DNA of 32,772 nucleotides, from the NCBI GenBank assembly GCA_009379795.1, contig WHTC01000009.1, positions 1-32,772 on the forward strand. The letters are read 5' to 3'. Shown one piece after another: positions 9,140 to 17,753 of this stretch (its first letter is position 1; each line of letters opens with the position of its first letter). A model generated the notes under the pieces. The model saw nothing but the letters and a program-made list of their open reading frames with translations, did not search any database and was not told the origin of the DNA. This DNA comes from Nitriliruptorales bacterium (GTDB taxonomy: Bacteria; Actinomycetota; Nitriliruptoria; Euzebyales; Egibacteraceae). Made by a program: the position numbers and the translations under genes.

Positions 9140-9343
9140 CTAGCCGCCGCTGCCCAAGATGTCCTGGATCATCTGGAGCACGCCATCGCGGATCTCGGTA
9201 CCGATGTCGGTGGTCGCCAGCACCCCGATGATCACCGCGACCACGACCACGATCCCCAGGTACTCTGCCGCGGTTTGGCCAGATTCCCGGCGCAGCCGCT
9301 GCGCCGCCATGGCCACCCTGTCGAGCATCTTCGTCACCATCAT
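9140..9343 (-). CDS. flp: Flp family type IVb pilin
   Basis: MMVTKMLDRVAMAAQRLRRESG|QTAAEYLGIVVVVAVIIGVLATTDIGTEIRDGVLQMIQDILGSGG. Class III leader with Glu+5/Tyr+6; AGGAGG upstream of the ATG at 9343. Confidence 0.92.
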   Translation of the reverse strand: MMVTKMLDRVAMAAQRLRRESGQTAAEYLGIVVVVAVIIGVLATTDIGTEIRDGVLQMIQDILGSGG

Positions 9344-9490
9344 CGCCACTGACCTCCTCGGGTCGTCACGCCGGCGCATCCAGCGCCGACCGTCACTGGC
9401 ACGCTACGCGGTCGCCCACCACGCGCCCAGAGCCGTAGGACCCAACTTCGGAAGCGAAAAGGGACCCACGCCGGCTGGGACCAAAGGCCT

Positions 9491-9537
9491 ACTGCCCGGT
9501 CATCGGGTGGCCCATCAGGCCATCAGTGCCGGGCAGT
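9491..9537 (-). terminator. Possible stem-loop at the end of the VWA gene / tad operon
   Basis: Perfect 9-bp inverted repeat ACTGCCCGG (9491-9499) / CCGGGCAGT (9529-9537) with internal GGCC..GGCC, spanning the stop at 9515; no clear U-tract. Confidence 0.4.
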
Positions 9538-10756
9538 GGACGTAGGAGATGGATTCGCCGAAGCGCTCCCGGTAGCGATCCCGCGCGTCCTCCAGCTGCT
9601 CCTGGATCTCGTCTCGGAGCTCCAGACCGACCTCGCGGGCGGCGGTCCGTTGGTCCCGGACCCGGTTGGAAGCCGCATTGCGGATCTCGATGATCGCGCG
9701 CCGCTCCTCCTCGGAGTCGGCTTCCCTCGCCAGCTCGCTCATGCGCTGGTGGGCGGTGACCGACAGGCTCAGGTAGCAGCTGAAGACGTCGTTCATCTGC
9801 CCGATGACGCAGAAGAACTGGCTGAGCAGCGCCGAGTGGCGCTCGCGCTGCTTGTCGAAGTAGCCGCGCAGGTCGTCGCCGCTCTGCGCAGTGGTGTAGT
9901 CGCCCCCGGTGGCCTCGGCGATCGCGCGCAACTGGTCCTCATCGGCGGCGTCCACGCCGAAGCCGACGACATCGACGGTCACGTCGATCCCCTCGGCCGC
10001 CAGCGCCTCGGCGGCGGCGACCGGGTCGCCGTCGCAGGTCTCGATGCCGTCGCTGACCAGGATCACGCGGTTGGCGTCCTCGCCGCGGTCGGCGAACACC
10101 TCGCGGGCGGCTTCCAGCGAGCCGGCCACCGGCGTCCAACCGGTCGGCTCGAAGCTTTGCAGCACATCGGGGAAGGTCTCGAAGTCGACCTCGCCGACGT
10201 CGGCGAGCGTGTCCACGCCCGCGCAGCTCTCCGGGCGGTCGGCCTCCTGGTTCGAGCCGCGGTGGCCGTAGACCATGAACCCGATGTTGAACAGGTCCGG
10301 GGTGCCGGTGACGTAGCGCTCCAGCGCCTCCCGGGCCGCCTCCATCTTGGTCTGACCGCCGCCCGCGGAGCCGGCCATGGACCCCGACGCGTCCAGGATG
10401 AGCAGCAGGTTCTGCTCGCGCTCCAGCAGGTCGAGCGCCTGCACGCCGCCAGGCCCGGGGCAATCGATGTCGGCCGCGCAGTCGTCGACGGCGGGGTCGT
10501 AGCCCAGCTCCTCCTCGATGAAGTCGGGCACGAGGTTGCCGTCGGTGTCCACGGACCACTCCGGCCCGAGCGCCGAACCGGTCGGCTCGGGGCTGGGATC
10601 CTCGGGTGTGGTGGGGTCGGCAGTGGCGGTGGGGCTCGGCGGCGGGGCCGTCGGCTCGCTGTCGGGTTCGGCGTCCCCCCCGGTGCAGGCGGCCAGCAGG
10701 ATCGCGGCGGCCAGGGTCGCGGTCCAGCGTCGGCGGCCGGTGCGGGTCAGCGTCAT
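9515..10756 (-). CDS. VWA-domain lipoprotein associated with the Tad locus
   Basis: 413 aa. Lipobox ILLAAC, Pro/Thr-rich linker, MIDAS DASGSM, ILVSDGIETCDGD. ATGA overlap with the response regulator. Confidence 0.88.
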   Translation of the reverse strand: MTLTRTGRRRWTATLAAAILLAACTGGDAEPDSEPTAPPPSPTATADPTTPEDPSPEPTGSALGPEWSVDTDGNLVPDFIEEELGYDPAVDDCAADIDCPGPGGVQALDLLEREQNLLLILDASGSMAGSAGGGQTKMEAAREALERYVTGTPDLFNIGFMVYGHRGSNQEADRPESCAGVDTLADVGEVDFETFPDVLQSFEPTGWTPVAGSLEAAREVFADRGEDANRVILVSDGIETCDGDPVAAAEALAAEGIDVTVDVVGFGVDAADEDQLRAIAEATGGDYTTAQSGDDLRGYFDKQRERHSALLSQFFCVIGQMNDVFSCYLSLSVTAHQRMSELAREADSEEERRAIIEIRNAASNRVRDQRTAAREVGLELRDEIQEQLEDARDRYRERFGESISYVHCPALMA

Positions 10757-11400
10757 CGGTGGAGCTCCTCGTCGCGGCGCCCGACGCCGAGCCAGGCGGC
10801 GACCGCCTCACCCCGGCGGCGGACACCCAGCTTGGCGTAGACGTGGTTGAGGTGGTTCTTCACGGTCTTCTCGCTCACGTGCAGCGCGGCCGCGACCTCC
10901 CGGTTGGACCGGCCCCGCGCGACCTGATCCATCACCTCGGCCTCACGCGCCGTCACCCCCGCCGTCTGGGCGGCAGGGTGCTGGTGGCCGCCGCGCACCG
11001 CGGCGAACACCGCGGGTGCCACCGCGGGTGAGAGTACCGTCCGCCCTGCCGCCACATCCCGTACCGCCTGGACTAGGTCCTCGGGGCTGAACCGGCCATG
11101 AACCAGATACCCGGACGCCCCCGCCTGGATCGCCCGGGTCACCGACGTCTCGTCGGCGGCGTAGGTGAGCATCAGCACCTTGGCGTGCCGGCTCAGCGGC
11201 CCGGCGGTGCTGAGGCCGTCGCTGACCGGCATGCGCACGTCGAGCAGCACGACGTCGGGACGCAGTGCGCGGGCCATCACCACCGCCTGTTGCCCGTTGC
11301 CGGCCTGACCGACGACCGCCAGGTCGTCGTGCAGCCCGAGCAGCGCGGCGACGCCCTCGCGGATCACCGCATTGTCGTCAGTGATGAGCACGCGGATCAT
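10753..11400 (-). CDS. NarL/LuxR-family response regulator
   Basis: MIRVLITDDNAVIREGVAALL...VVLLDVRMP...GVTAREAEVMDQVARGRSNREVAAALHVSEKTVKNHLNHVYAKLGVR. Start trimmed to ATG at 11400. Confidence 0.92.
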   Translation of the reverse strand: MIRVLITDDNAVIREGVAALLGLHDDLAVVGQAGNGQQAVVMARALRPDVVLLDVRMPVSDGLSTAGPLSRHAKVLMLTYAADETSVTRAIQAGASGYLVHGRFSPEDLVQAVRDVAAGRTVLSPAVAPAVFAAVRGGHQHPAAQTAGVTAREAEVMDQVARGRSNREVAAALHVSEKTVKNHLNHVYAKLGVRRRGEAVAAWLGVGRRDEELHR

Positions 11401-12692
11401 GACCGCTCCGGGCGCCGGCGGGCGCGACGCGCCCGCCGGGGGGCGGGGATCTGCTGGAGGGCCGGCTCGGGTGGCGCCGCGGGCTCGGCGGCGGGAACGG
11501 TGAGCTGCACGCGGGTGCCGCCACCCGCCGCAGCCTCCACGGTCAGGCGCCCGCCGATCCGCTCGGCGCGCTCGATCATGCCCAGCAGACCGAAGTGACC
11601 GCCCGCGGCCAGCCGCTGCAGGTCGCCGACCTCGCTGGCGGTAGCGGCGGACTCGGGCAGGCCGCGCCCGTCGTCGGTCACCGTCAACCGCAGCTCGCCG
11701 TCGCCGCTGCCCAGCACCACCCGCACCGCCGCCGCGCCGGCGTGGCGCTCGACGTTGCAGAGCGTCTCCCGCAGGATGCACAGCACCTCGTACCGGTCCC
11801 CGGTCGACAGCGCCGGGGCCTCGCACGCTTCCGTGACCACCGCCACACCGCTCTGCTCGCTCCAGGCCGCGGCGTGTGCCCGGACCGCCTCGGCAAGCGG
11901 GCCGTCGAGTCGGTCGGCGCGCAGATCGCCGACGAGTTCTCTCGCCTCGCTGGCGGCCTGCTCGGCGGCGCGGGACAGCCCCTGGGCACGGACGGCGGCC
12001 TGCTCCGGCGCGCGCTCCACCCAGCCGGCCAGGGCGGCGGCGGACAGCGACAGTCCGTGCAGGGTCTTGATCAGCGAATCGTGCAGCTCCCGCGCCACGC
12101 GTGCGCGCTCGTCGGCGACCACCACCAACCGGCTGCGCTCGGCCAGGGCCGCCTCGGTGGCCAGCTGGCGTTCCAGCAGACCCCGCACCGCCGCTCCGGC
12201 GCCCGCGCCGATCGGGTACAGCACGGGAATGCCGAGGCTGTGGAAGCCCAGGGTGATACCGGTGACCGGGGCGTGGAGCACGACGGTCCACAGGTGCGCG
12301 CCGACGATGAGCGCGGCGAACAGGACCGCTCCCGTCCACCGGTAGAGGATCCCGGCGAGCAGCGCGCTCGACAGCGCGACGTACACCGCGGGGCTGACCG
12401 GGCCGGCCACAGCGAGGATGCCGAGCACGAGGACCAGGTCGGCGACGAGCAGCGACGGGTGGCTCAGCAGCAGCGGGGCCACCCGTTTCCAGGCGAGGAT
12501 CGGTGCGAGCGCCACCACCGCGGCGACGACCATCACCGCGCCGAGCACGGCGACCCCGGCGCCGCTGCCCCCCGGGAGCCACAGCACCGTGAGGAGGATC
12601 GCGATGAGCCGCAGGTCCAGCACCAGCCGGCACAGCGACGCGACCGGGTCACGGCGGGTGGGGGAGGAGACAGCGCTAGCCAAAGAGCTCAC
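11397..12692 (-). CDS. Sensor histidine kinase, NarX/HisKA_3 type
   Basis: 431 aa. Multi-TM N-terminus, RVARELHDSLIKTLHGLSLSAAAL, VTDDGRGLP ATPase motif; ATGA overlap with the regulator. Confidence 0.9.
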   Translation of the reverse strand: MSSLASAVSSPTRRDPVASLCRLVLDLRLIAILLTVLWLPGGSGAGVAVLGAVMVVAAVVALAPILAWKRVAPLLLSHPSLLVADLVLVLGILAVAGPVSPAVYVALSSALLAGILYRWTGAVLFAALIVGAHLWTVVLHAPVTGITLGFHSLGIPVLYPIGAGAGAAVRGLLERQLATEAALAERSRLVVVADERARVARELHDSLIKTLHGLSLSAAALAGWVERAPEQAAVRAQGLSRAAEQAASEARELVGDLRADRLDGPLAEAVRAHAAAWSEQSGVAVVTEACEAPALSTGDRYEVLCILRETLCNVERHAGAAAVRVVLGSGDGELRLTVTDDGRGLPESAATASEVGDLQRLAAGGHFGLLGMIERAERIGGRLTVEAAAGGGTRVQLTVPAAEPAAPPEPALQQIPAPRRARRARRRPERS

Positions 12693-13563
12693 CCAGGTTC
12701 ACGCCCGAAGCGATGTACAGGGCGACGATGATGAGCACGAGCGCACCGGGCACGATGAGGGTGGTCACCAGCAGACCGATCCGGGGAGCGGCCTGCGCGG
12801 CGCGTCGGCGCGCGTCCTGCTGGAACTCCCGGCGCAGGTCGACCGCGATGTCGGCGAGCGTGTCGGCCAGCGGCGAGCCGAGCTCTTCCGCCTGCAGCAG
12901 GGCGGTGACGAACGTGACCAGCGTCTCCGAGTCGTTGCGGGACCGCAGTTCGCTGAGCGCCTCACGACGGGGTGAGCCCAGGTCCATCTGGCGCAGGGTC
13001 AGCATGATCTCTTCGGCCAGCGGGCCGCCGAGCGCGTCGGCGACACGCGCGAGTCCCGTCCGGAAACCGGCGCCGGAGGCGACGATGACCTGGAGGATAT
13101 CGAGGAAGTCGGGCAGATCTCGCTGGATGCGCGCCTGACGGCTGCGGGCCTGGCGGGCCAGTGCGAAGTCGGGCATGAGCCAGCCGAGCACGCCGAACGC
13201 CACCACGAGCACGGCCGACCCGCCGGCCGCGGACAGCGCCAGGCCGGCCCCCGCGGCCATCACCGTCCACGCGCCCTTGCGACCCGCGTAGCCCTCCAGA
13301 GTCGTGGGCCGGCCGGCGGCGTCGATCCGGTGGCGCACGAGCGCCATCCGGCGCCGCCCGAGGAGCCGCAGCGTCCGCCGCGCCAGGCGGCGGCTCAGGG
13401 CCTCCATCAGCCGCCCGAGCACCGCGACTCGCGTTGCCTCGTCCGACTCGGCGACGCCGGTCATCCGCCGTGCCGCCGGGCTCGGGGCGCGCACCAGTTG
13501 CAGCCCGACCACGGCGACGGCGTAGCAGGCGACGAGCGCCAACGCGGGGACGGCCGGGTTCAC
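12676..13563 (-). CDS. tadC: Type II secretion system F domain protein, TadC-like
   Basis: 295 aa. ALARQARSRQARIQRDLPDFLDILQVIVASGAGFRTGLARVADALGGPLAEE... T2SSF pattern and TM helices; follows tadB. Confidence 0.87.
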   Translation of the reverse strand: MNPAVPALALVACYAVAVVGLQLVRAPSPAARRMTGVAESDEATRVAVLGRLMEALSRRLARRTLRLLGRRRMALVRHRIDAAGRPTTLEGYAGRKGAWTVMAAGAGLALSAAGGSAVLVVAFGVLGWLMPDFALARQARSRQARIQRDLPDFLDILQVIVASGAGFRTGLARVADALGGPLAEEIMLTLRQMDLGSPRREALSELRSRNDSETLVTFVTALLQAEELGSPLADTLADIAVDLRREFQQDARRRAAQAAPRIGLLVTTLIVPGALVLIIVALYIASGVNLGELFG

Positions 13564-14498
13564 GTCGTGATCCGGGTGGTCTGGCGGATGAGGACGAAGC
13601 CGGCGGTGTAGAGGACGCCGGCGATGATCAGCGCGAGCTGACCAAGCCCTGATCTGGTCATGTCCTCGATTACGCCGGGGCTGAGGGCGTTGAGCATCAG
13701 CAGACTGGCGGCGCCGAGACCAGCCACGATGTAGCTGGTGAACACCGACCCCGCCATGATCGTCCGCACCTCGCGTCGCAGGTCCTTGCGCGCGTCAAGG
13801 GTCTCGGCCATGTCCCGCAGCGCGCGGACGAGGTCGCCGCCAGCGCGCTGCTGAATCACGAGCGTGGCCACGAGCACCGACACCTCGCTGGACGCCATCC
13901 GCTGCTCCAGGTGCGTCAGCGCCTCCTCGACGGGGTAGCCCACCCGCAGCTCCTCGGCGACGTAGGCCAGCTCGGCGGCGGCCGGACCCTGCAGCTCCGC
14001 GGCGGCCATGTCGATCGCGCTGCGCAGCGCCAGCCCGGCCGAGGAGGCGTTGGACAGGATGCGCGCCACGTCGGGCAGTTGGGTGACGAGGACGTCGCGG
14101 CGCTTGCGCCGCTGGCGATCCAGCCACGCCCAGCAGCCCCGGACGCAGCCGGCGCCGACGGCCACCGCCAGCCACCAGGGCAGGATGAACCGGGCGATCA
14201 GCGTCCCCGCGATGCCTGCGGCGGCGGCCAGCCCGAGGAAGTCCGCGACGCCGAGCTCGACCCCCGCGGCGGCCAGCGTCTCCTCCAACCGGCGTCCGGG
14301 ACGGGTGCCCACCAGGAGGTCCTCGATCGCCCCGCGCACCCGCCGGCGGGCCCGCCGGCCAGCGGCCAGGCGGCTGCGCTCGGCGACGGCGGCCCTTTCC
14401 CGCCATCCCCGCTGGCACTGGTCGACGCCGGCGATGGCCACGAGCAGCACCGCCAACAGCAGCAGGAGCGCCGCCGCCGGGCTGGGTTCTGCGATCAT
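13560..14498 (-). CDS. tadB: Type II secretion system F domain protein, TadB-like
   Basis: 312 aa. LPDVARILSNASSAGLALRSAIDMAAAELQGPAAAELAYVAEELRVGYPVEEALTHLEQRMASSEVSVLVATLVIQQRAGGDL; T2SSF pattern. Confidence 0.88.
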   Translation of the reverse strand: MIAEPSPAAALLLLLAVLLVAIAGVDQCQRGWRERAAVAERSRLAAGRRARRRVRGAIEDLLVGTRPGRRLEETLAAAGVELGVADFLGLAAAAGIAGTLIARFILPWWLAVAVGAGCVRGCWAWLDRQRRKRRDVLVTQLPDVARILSNASSAGLALRSAIDMAAAELQGPAAAELAYVAEELRVGYPVEEALTHLEQRMASSEVSVLVATLVIQQRAGGDLVRALRDMAETLDARKDLRREVRTIMAGSVFTSYIVAGLGAASLLMLNALSPGVIEDMTRSGLGQLALIIAGVLYTAGFVLIRQTTRITT

Positions 14499-15829
14499 TC
14501 CGCCTCCCGCTCGGGCGCCTGGCCCCGCTCGTACAGGAATGGGTGGGGGATCGCGGCGCCCGCCAGCCGCAGGCGTCGCTCGAGCCCCTCCGGCAGCCGG
14601 AAGTGACGGAAGCGACCGGTCACCACCCGGTCGGAGGCGAGCGGGTCGGCGTCGAAGTCGAAGACGGTCGCCAGGCGGAAGCGCTCCCGGCGCCGCGAGG
14701 CGACCACGGCGATCTCGGCGACCCGGCGGGAGCCGTCCGGTCCCCGGGACAGGTGCACGATCAGGTTGAGGGCGCTGTTGATCTGGTCGCGCAGCGCCTC
14801 GAAGGTGATCGGCAGGTCGCTCATGGATGCCAGCGTCTCCAGCCGGATGACCGCGTCCTCGGCGGAGTTGGCGTGCACGGTGGTCAGGGAGCCCTCGTGG
14901 CCGGTGTTCATCGCCTGGAGCATGTCGAGGGTCTCGCCGCCGCGCACCTCGCCGACGACGATGCGGTCGGGGCGCATCCGCAGGGCGTTGCGGACCAGAT
15001 CCCGGATGGTCACCTCGCCCTCGCTCTCCACGTTGGGTGGACGCGACTCCAGGGAGACGACGTGCGGCTGCTGGAGCTGGAGCTCCGCGGAGTCCTCGAT
15101 GGTCACGATCCGCTCGGTGGCGTCGATGCAGCCCGACAGCGCGTTGAGGAACGTGGTCTTGCCGGTCCCGGTTCCGCCCGAGATGATGACGTTGCAGCGC
15201 GCGGTGACGGCGGCGGCGAGCAGTGCTCTGGCCGGCGCGTCCACGCTGCCCATCGCGACCAGCTCATCGAGGGTGTAGGTGGTGGGGAATCGGCGGATGG
15301 TGATGACCGGCCCGGACAGGGATAGGGGCGGGATGATCACGTTGACGCGCTCCCCGCCGGGCAGGCGGGCGTCGACCATGGGGCTGGACTCGTCGACCCG
15401 CCGGTTCACGGCGGCGACGATCCGGTCGATCGTCTGATACATCTGCGCCTCGTCGGCGAACCGCGCCTCGACCCGCTCCAACCGGCCGTCGCGCTCCACG
15501 AAGATGCTGTGCGGGCCGTTGACCATGATCTCGGTCACCGACTCGTCGGCGAGCAGCGGCTCGAGGATCCCCAGGCCCAGCGCCTCGTCGACGATCTGGC
15601 GGATGAGCGCGGCCCGCTCGAGGGTCGACAGCATCGGGCCGTCCCGGGTGATGAGGTGGCCGACGATGCGCTCGAGCCGGGCGCGGCGCTGGCTGGCGTT
15701 GAGCTGCGACAACTCGTCGAGGTCGACCTCCTCCAGCAGCATCGACCGGAAGCGGGCGACCGTCCCGCTGCGCTGCGGCAGCGCCTCCGGGGTCGCGTGC
15801 TGGGCGGCGACGCGGTCTTTCAGGCCCAC
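14495..15829 (-). CDS. tadA: CpaF/TadA-type secretion ATPase
   Basis: Walker [65 protein letters not shown] start at 15829 inferred from overlap (TAGTG) with the upstream gene. Confidence 0.95.
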   Translation of the reverse strand: MGLKDRVAAQHATPEALPQRSGTVARFRSMLLEEVDLDELSQLNASQRRARLERIVGHLITRDGPMLSTLERAALIRQIVDEALGLGILEPLLADESVTEIMVNGPHSIFVERDGRLERVEARFADEAQMYQTIDRIVAAVNRRVDESSPMVDARLPGGERVNVIIPPLSLSGPVITIRRFPTTYTLDELVAMGSVDAPARALLAAAVTARCNVIISGGTGTGKTTFLNALSGCIDATERIVTIEDSAELQLQQPHVVSLESRPPNVESEGEVTIRDLVRNALRMRPDRIVVGEVRGGETLDMLQAMNTGHEGSLTTVHANSAEDAVIRLETLASMSDLPITFEALRDQINSALNLIVHLSRGPDGSRRVAEIAVVASRRRERFRLATVFDFDADPLASDRVVTGRFRHFRLPEGLERRLRLAGAAIPHPFLYERGQAPEREAE

Positions 15830-16200
15830 TACGGTCCCCCGATGGCGTCCTCGTCGGGCAGGTGGGCGGTGCGACTGACCGTGAGCTGCTCGGCGGTGAC
15901 CTGCGGGACCAGGATCGGCGTGCGGACGCGTACCGTGACCTGGGCGCCGCCGGTGGCGCTGGCGTCGGCCCGGGGCTGCAGCCAGGTGGGCAACGCCTCG
16001 ACGGCGGCGGCCTCGCCGTCCTGGCCCAGGGTGGCGGCGCGGCTGCCGGTGCGCGCGGCGTTCTCCGCCGCGGTGACGCTGGCGGCCACCAGCAGCAGCT
16101 GCCAGGCCAGCAGCGCGGCGAGCAGCAGATAGGGCAGGATCCCGAGGAACTCCACCGAAGCGGCGCCGCGCGCCTCGCCAAGCCGGCGCCGGGCACTCAT
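15829..16200 (-). CDS. tadE: TadE-like pseudopilin
   Basis: MSARRRLGEARG|AASVEFLGILPYLLLAALLAWQLLLVAASVTAAENAARTGSRAA...; about 123 aa, Glu+5 after the candidate prepilin-peptidase Gly. Confidence 0.82.
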   Translation of the reverse strand: MSARRRLGEARGAASVEFLGILPYLLLAALLAWQLLLVAASVTAAENAARTGSRAATLGQDGEAAAVEALPTWLQPRADASATGGAQVTVRVRTPILVPQVTAEQLTVSRTAHLPDEDAIGGP

Positions 16201-17753
16201 CCGATCCCTCCCGCGATCGCCGGTGGGCGTGCGTTGGCCTGCTCGACGACCGTGCCCGCGCGAGCGGACACGTCGATCGGTGTGAGGAAGCGGCCAGGCA
16301 CGATGAGCGGCACCGCGAGCTGCACGGTGACATCGGCGGACCCGGGGTCCAGCCGCATGCTGTCGAGCCAGGCGGGCGGCAGGCTGGCGGCGGCCGCAGC
16401 CTCGATCTGCTCGGTGGCCGCACCGACCGCGAGCTCGCGGGCGCCCTCGCGCGCGGCGTGGCTGGCGAGCACGAACGTGAATCCCGCCAGGACGGCCTGC
16501 CACAGCAGCAGGACGACCACACCGATGGTGAACGCCAAACCCATCGTCTCCGCGGCGACGGAGCCGCGCTGCGAGCGCCAGCGACCCCGCCGGGCACGCT
16601 CGCGGGGAGCGATGAGGTGGAGCTCGGCGGCAAGCCCCGTCAGTCCCCGGCGTACCGGTCCGTCGGCGAGCCGCGCGGGCTTGCCGGTGTTCGTAGCCGC
16701 CTCCAGTGCCCGGAAGTCGGCGGGTATGGCCGCCTTGAGCACCGTGGCGTCGACCACACGCCGGACAAGGTCGGCCTGCACCTCAGAGTCCTTGCTCGCT
16801 CGGTTGACGACCACGCCGATCCCGTCCTTGCGGATCTGCAGGCGCTCCCATAGCGCGATGAGCCGGTTCGCGGCGCGCAGCGCCGCGACGTCGGGGGTGG
16901 TGACGACCACGACCTGGTCGGCGATCTCGGCGGCCATCGCCGCGGCCTCGGTCACGTACGAGCCGACATCGACGACGACGACATCGAAGCGTGAGCGGAT
17001 CGCGCCGAGCACCCGGCGGGCGACGTAGCCGTTGATGTACTCGCCGTGCTCGCCGTCCGGGGGCGGGAGCAGGATCCGCAGCCCCGTGGGGTACAGGTAG
17101 AGGCTCTCGTCGAGCTGCCGGGCGGTGAGCTCCTCGGCGACCTCGACAAGGTCCGCGATGCTGCGGCGATGGGTGAGGTCCAGAAGGCCGCGCACGTCAC
17201 CGGCCTGCAGGTCGAAGTCGATCAGGCAGACCCTGCGGTGGCGGGAGGCCGTCTGCGCCTCCAGCGCCAGGCGCACCGCGATCGTGGTGGCGCCGACGCC
17301 GCCCTTGGCCCCGGCGACTGCGAGCACTCGCCCCTCGAGCTGGTCCTCGGTGTCCTCCGCCGTGAGCCGCGCGCGCACCGCCTGCGCCCAGGCGGCCGCA
17401 CTCGCGACGGTGGCCTGCAGGTCCTCCAGTGACAGCGGCAGCGTGACGACCCCCCGGACGCCGGACTGCAGCGCACCGCGGAGCAGCCCCTGGCTCTGCT
17501 CGCGAGCCATGAGCACCACGGCGATGTCGGGGAAGCGGGTGGCGATCTCCCGGGCGAGGTCGAGCACCGGCAGGGGGCCGAGCCGCTCGTGCAGGCAGAC
17601 CGCGTCGACCTGCCGGTCCGTCAGGCCCTCCAGGATCGCCCCGGCGGTCGTGACCGCATCCAGGACGGTGCACTCGCCGCTCTCTTCGGCCAACGCCACC
17701 GCCTCCGACGCCTGAGCGGCGTCGGGCAGGCCGAACAGCACCCGGTACGTCAC
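16197..17753 (-). CDS. CpaE/TadZ-like ATPase fused in frame to a TadE-like pseudopilin
   Basis: 518 aa. Atypical receiver-like N-term, AGAKGGVGATTIAVRLALEA, CLIDFDLQAGDVRGLLDL, then SQRG|SVAAETMGLAFTIGVVVLLLWQAVLAGFTFVLASHAAREGARELAVG. No stop between the two parts. Confidence 0.88.
   Translation of the reverse strand: MTYRVLFGLPDAAQASEAVALAEESGECTVLDAVTTAGAILEGLTDRQVDAVCLHERLGPLPVLDLAREIATRFPDIAVVLMAREQSQGLLRGALQSGVRGVVTLPLSLEDLQATVASAAAWAQAVRARLTAEDTEDQLEGRVLAVAGAKGGVGATTIAVRLALEAQTASRHRRVCLIDFDLQAGDVRGLLDLTHRRSIADLVEVAEELTARQLDESLYLYPTGLRILLPPPDGEHGEYINGYVARRVLGAIRSRFDVVVVDVGSYVTEAAAMAAEIADQVVVVTTPDVAALRAANRLIALWERLQIRKDGIGVVVNRASKDSEVQADLVRRVVDATVLKAAIPADFRALEAATNTGKPARLADGPVRRGLTGLAAELHLIAPRERARRGRWRSQRGSVAAETMGLAFTIGVVVLLLWQAVLAGFTFVLASHAAREGARELAVGAATEQIEAAAAASLPPAWLDSMRLDPGSADVTVQLAVPLIVPGRFLTPIDVSARAGTVVEQANARPPAIAGGIG

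Noticed and set aside
9140-9379. 79-aa start for Flp (MRRRDDPRRSVAMMVTK...)
   Set aside because: AGGAGG lies just upstream of the internal ATG at 9343, giving a normal short prepilin leader; the longer form would place the SD inside the coding sequence.
10753-12633. 626-aa ORF as a kinase-regulator hybrid
   Set aside because: Only the C-terminal 215 aa (from ATG 11400) are protein-like. The rest is an off-frame read of the histidine kinase gene.
14495-16633. 712-aa ORF covering tadA plus upstream sequence as one protein
   Set aside because: The N-terminal 260 or so residues are Arg/Pro/Ala-rich nonsense read through the tadE frames. The GTG at 15829 overlapping the tadE stop is the likely start.
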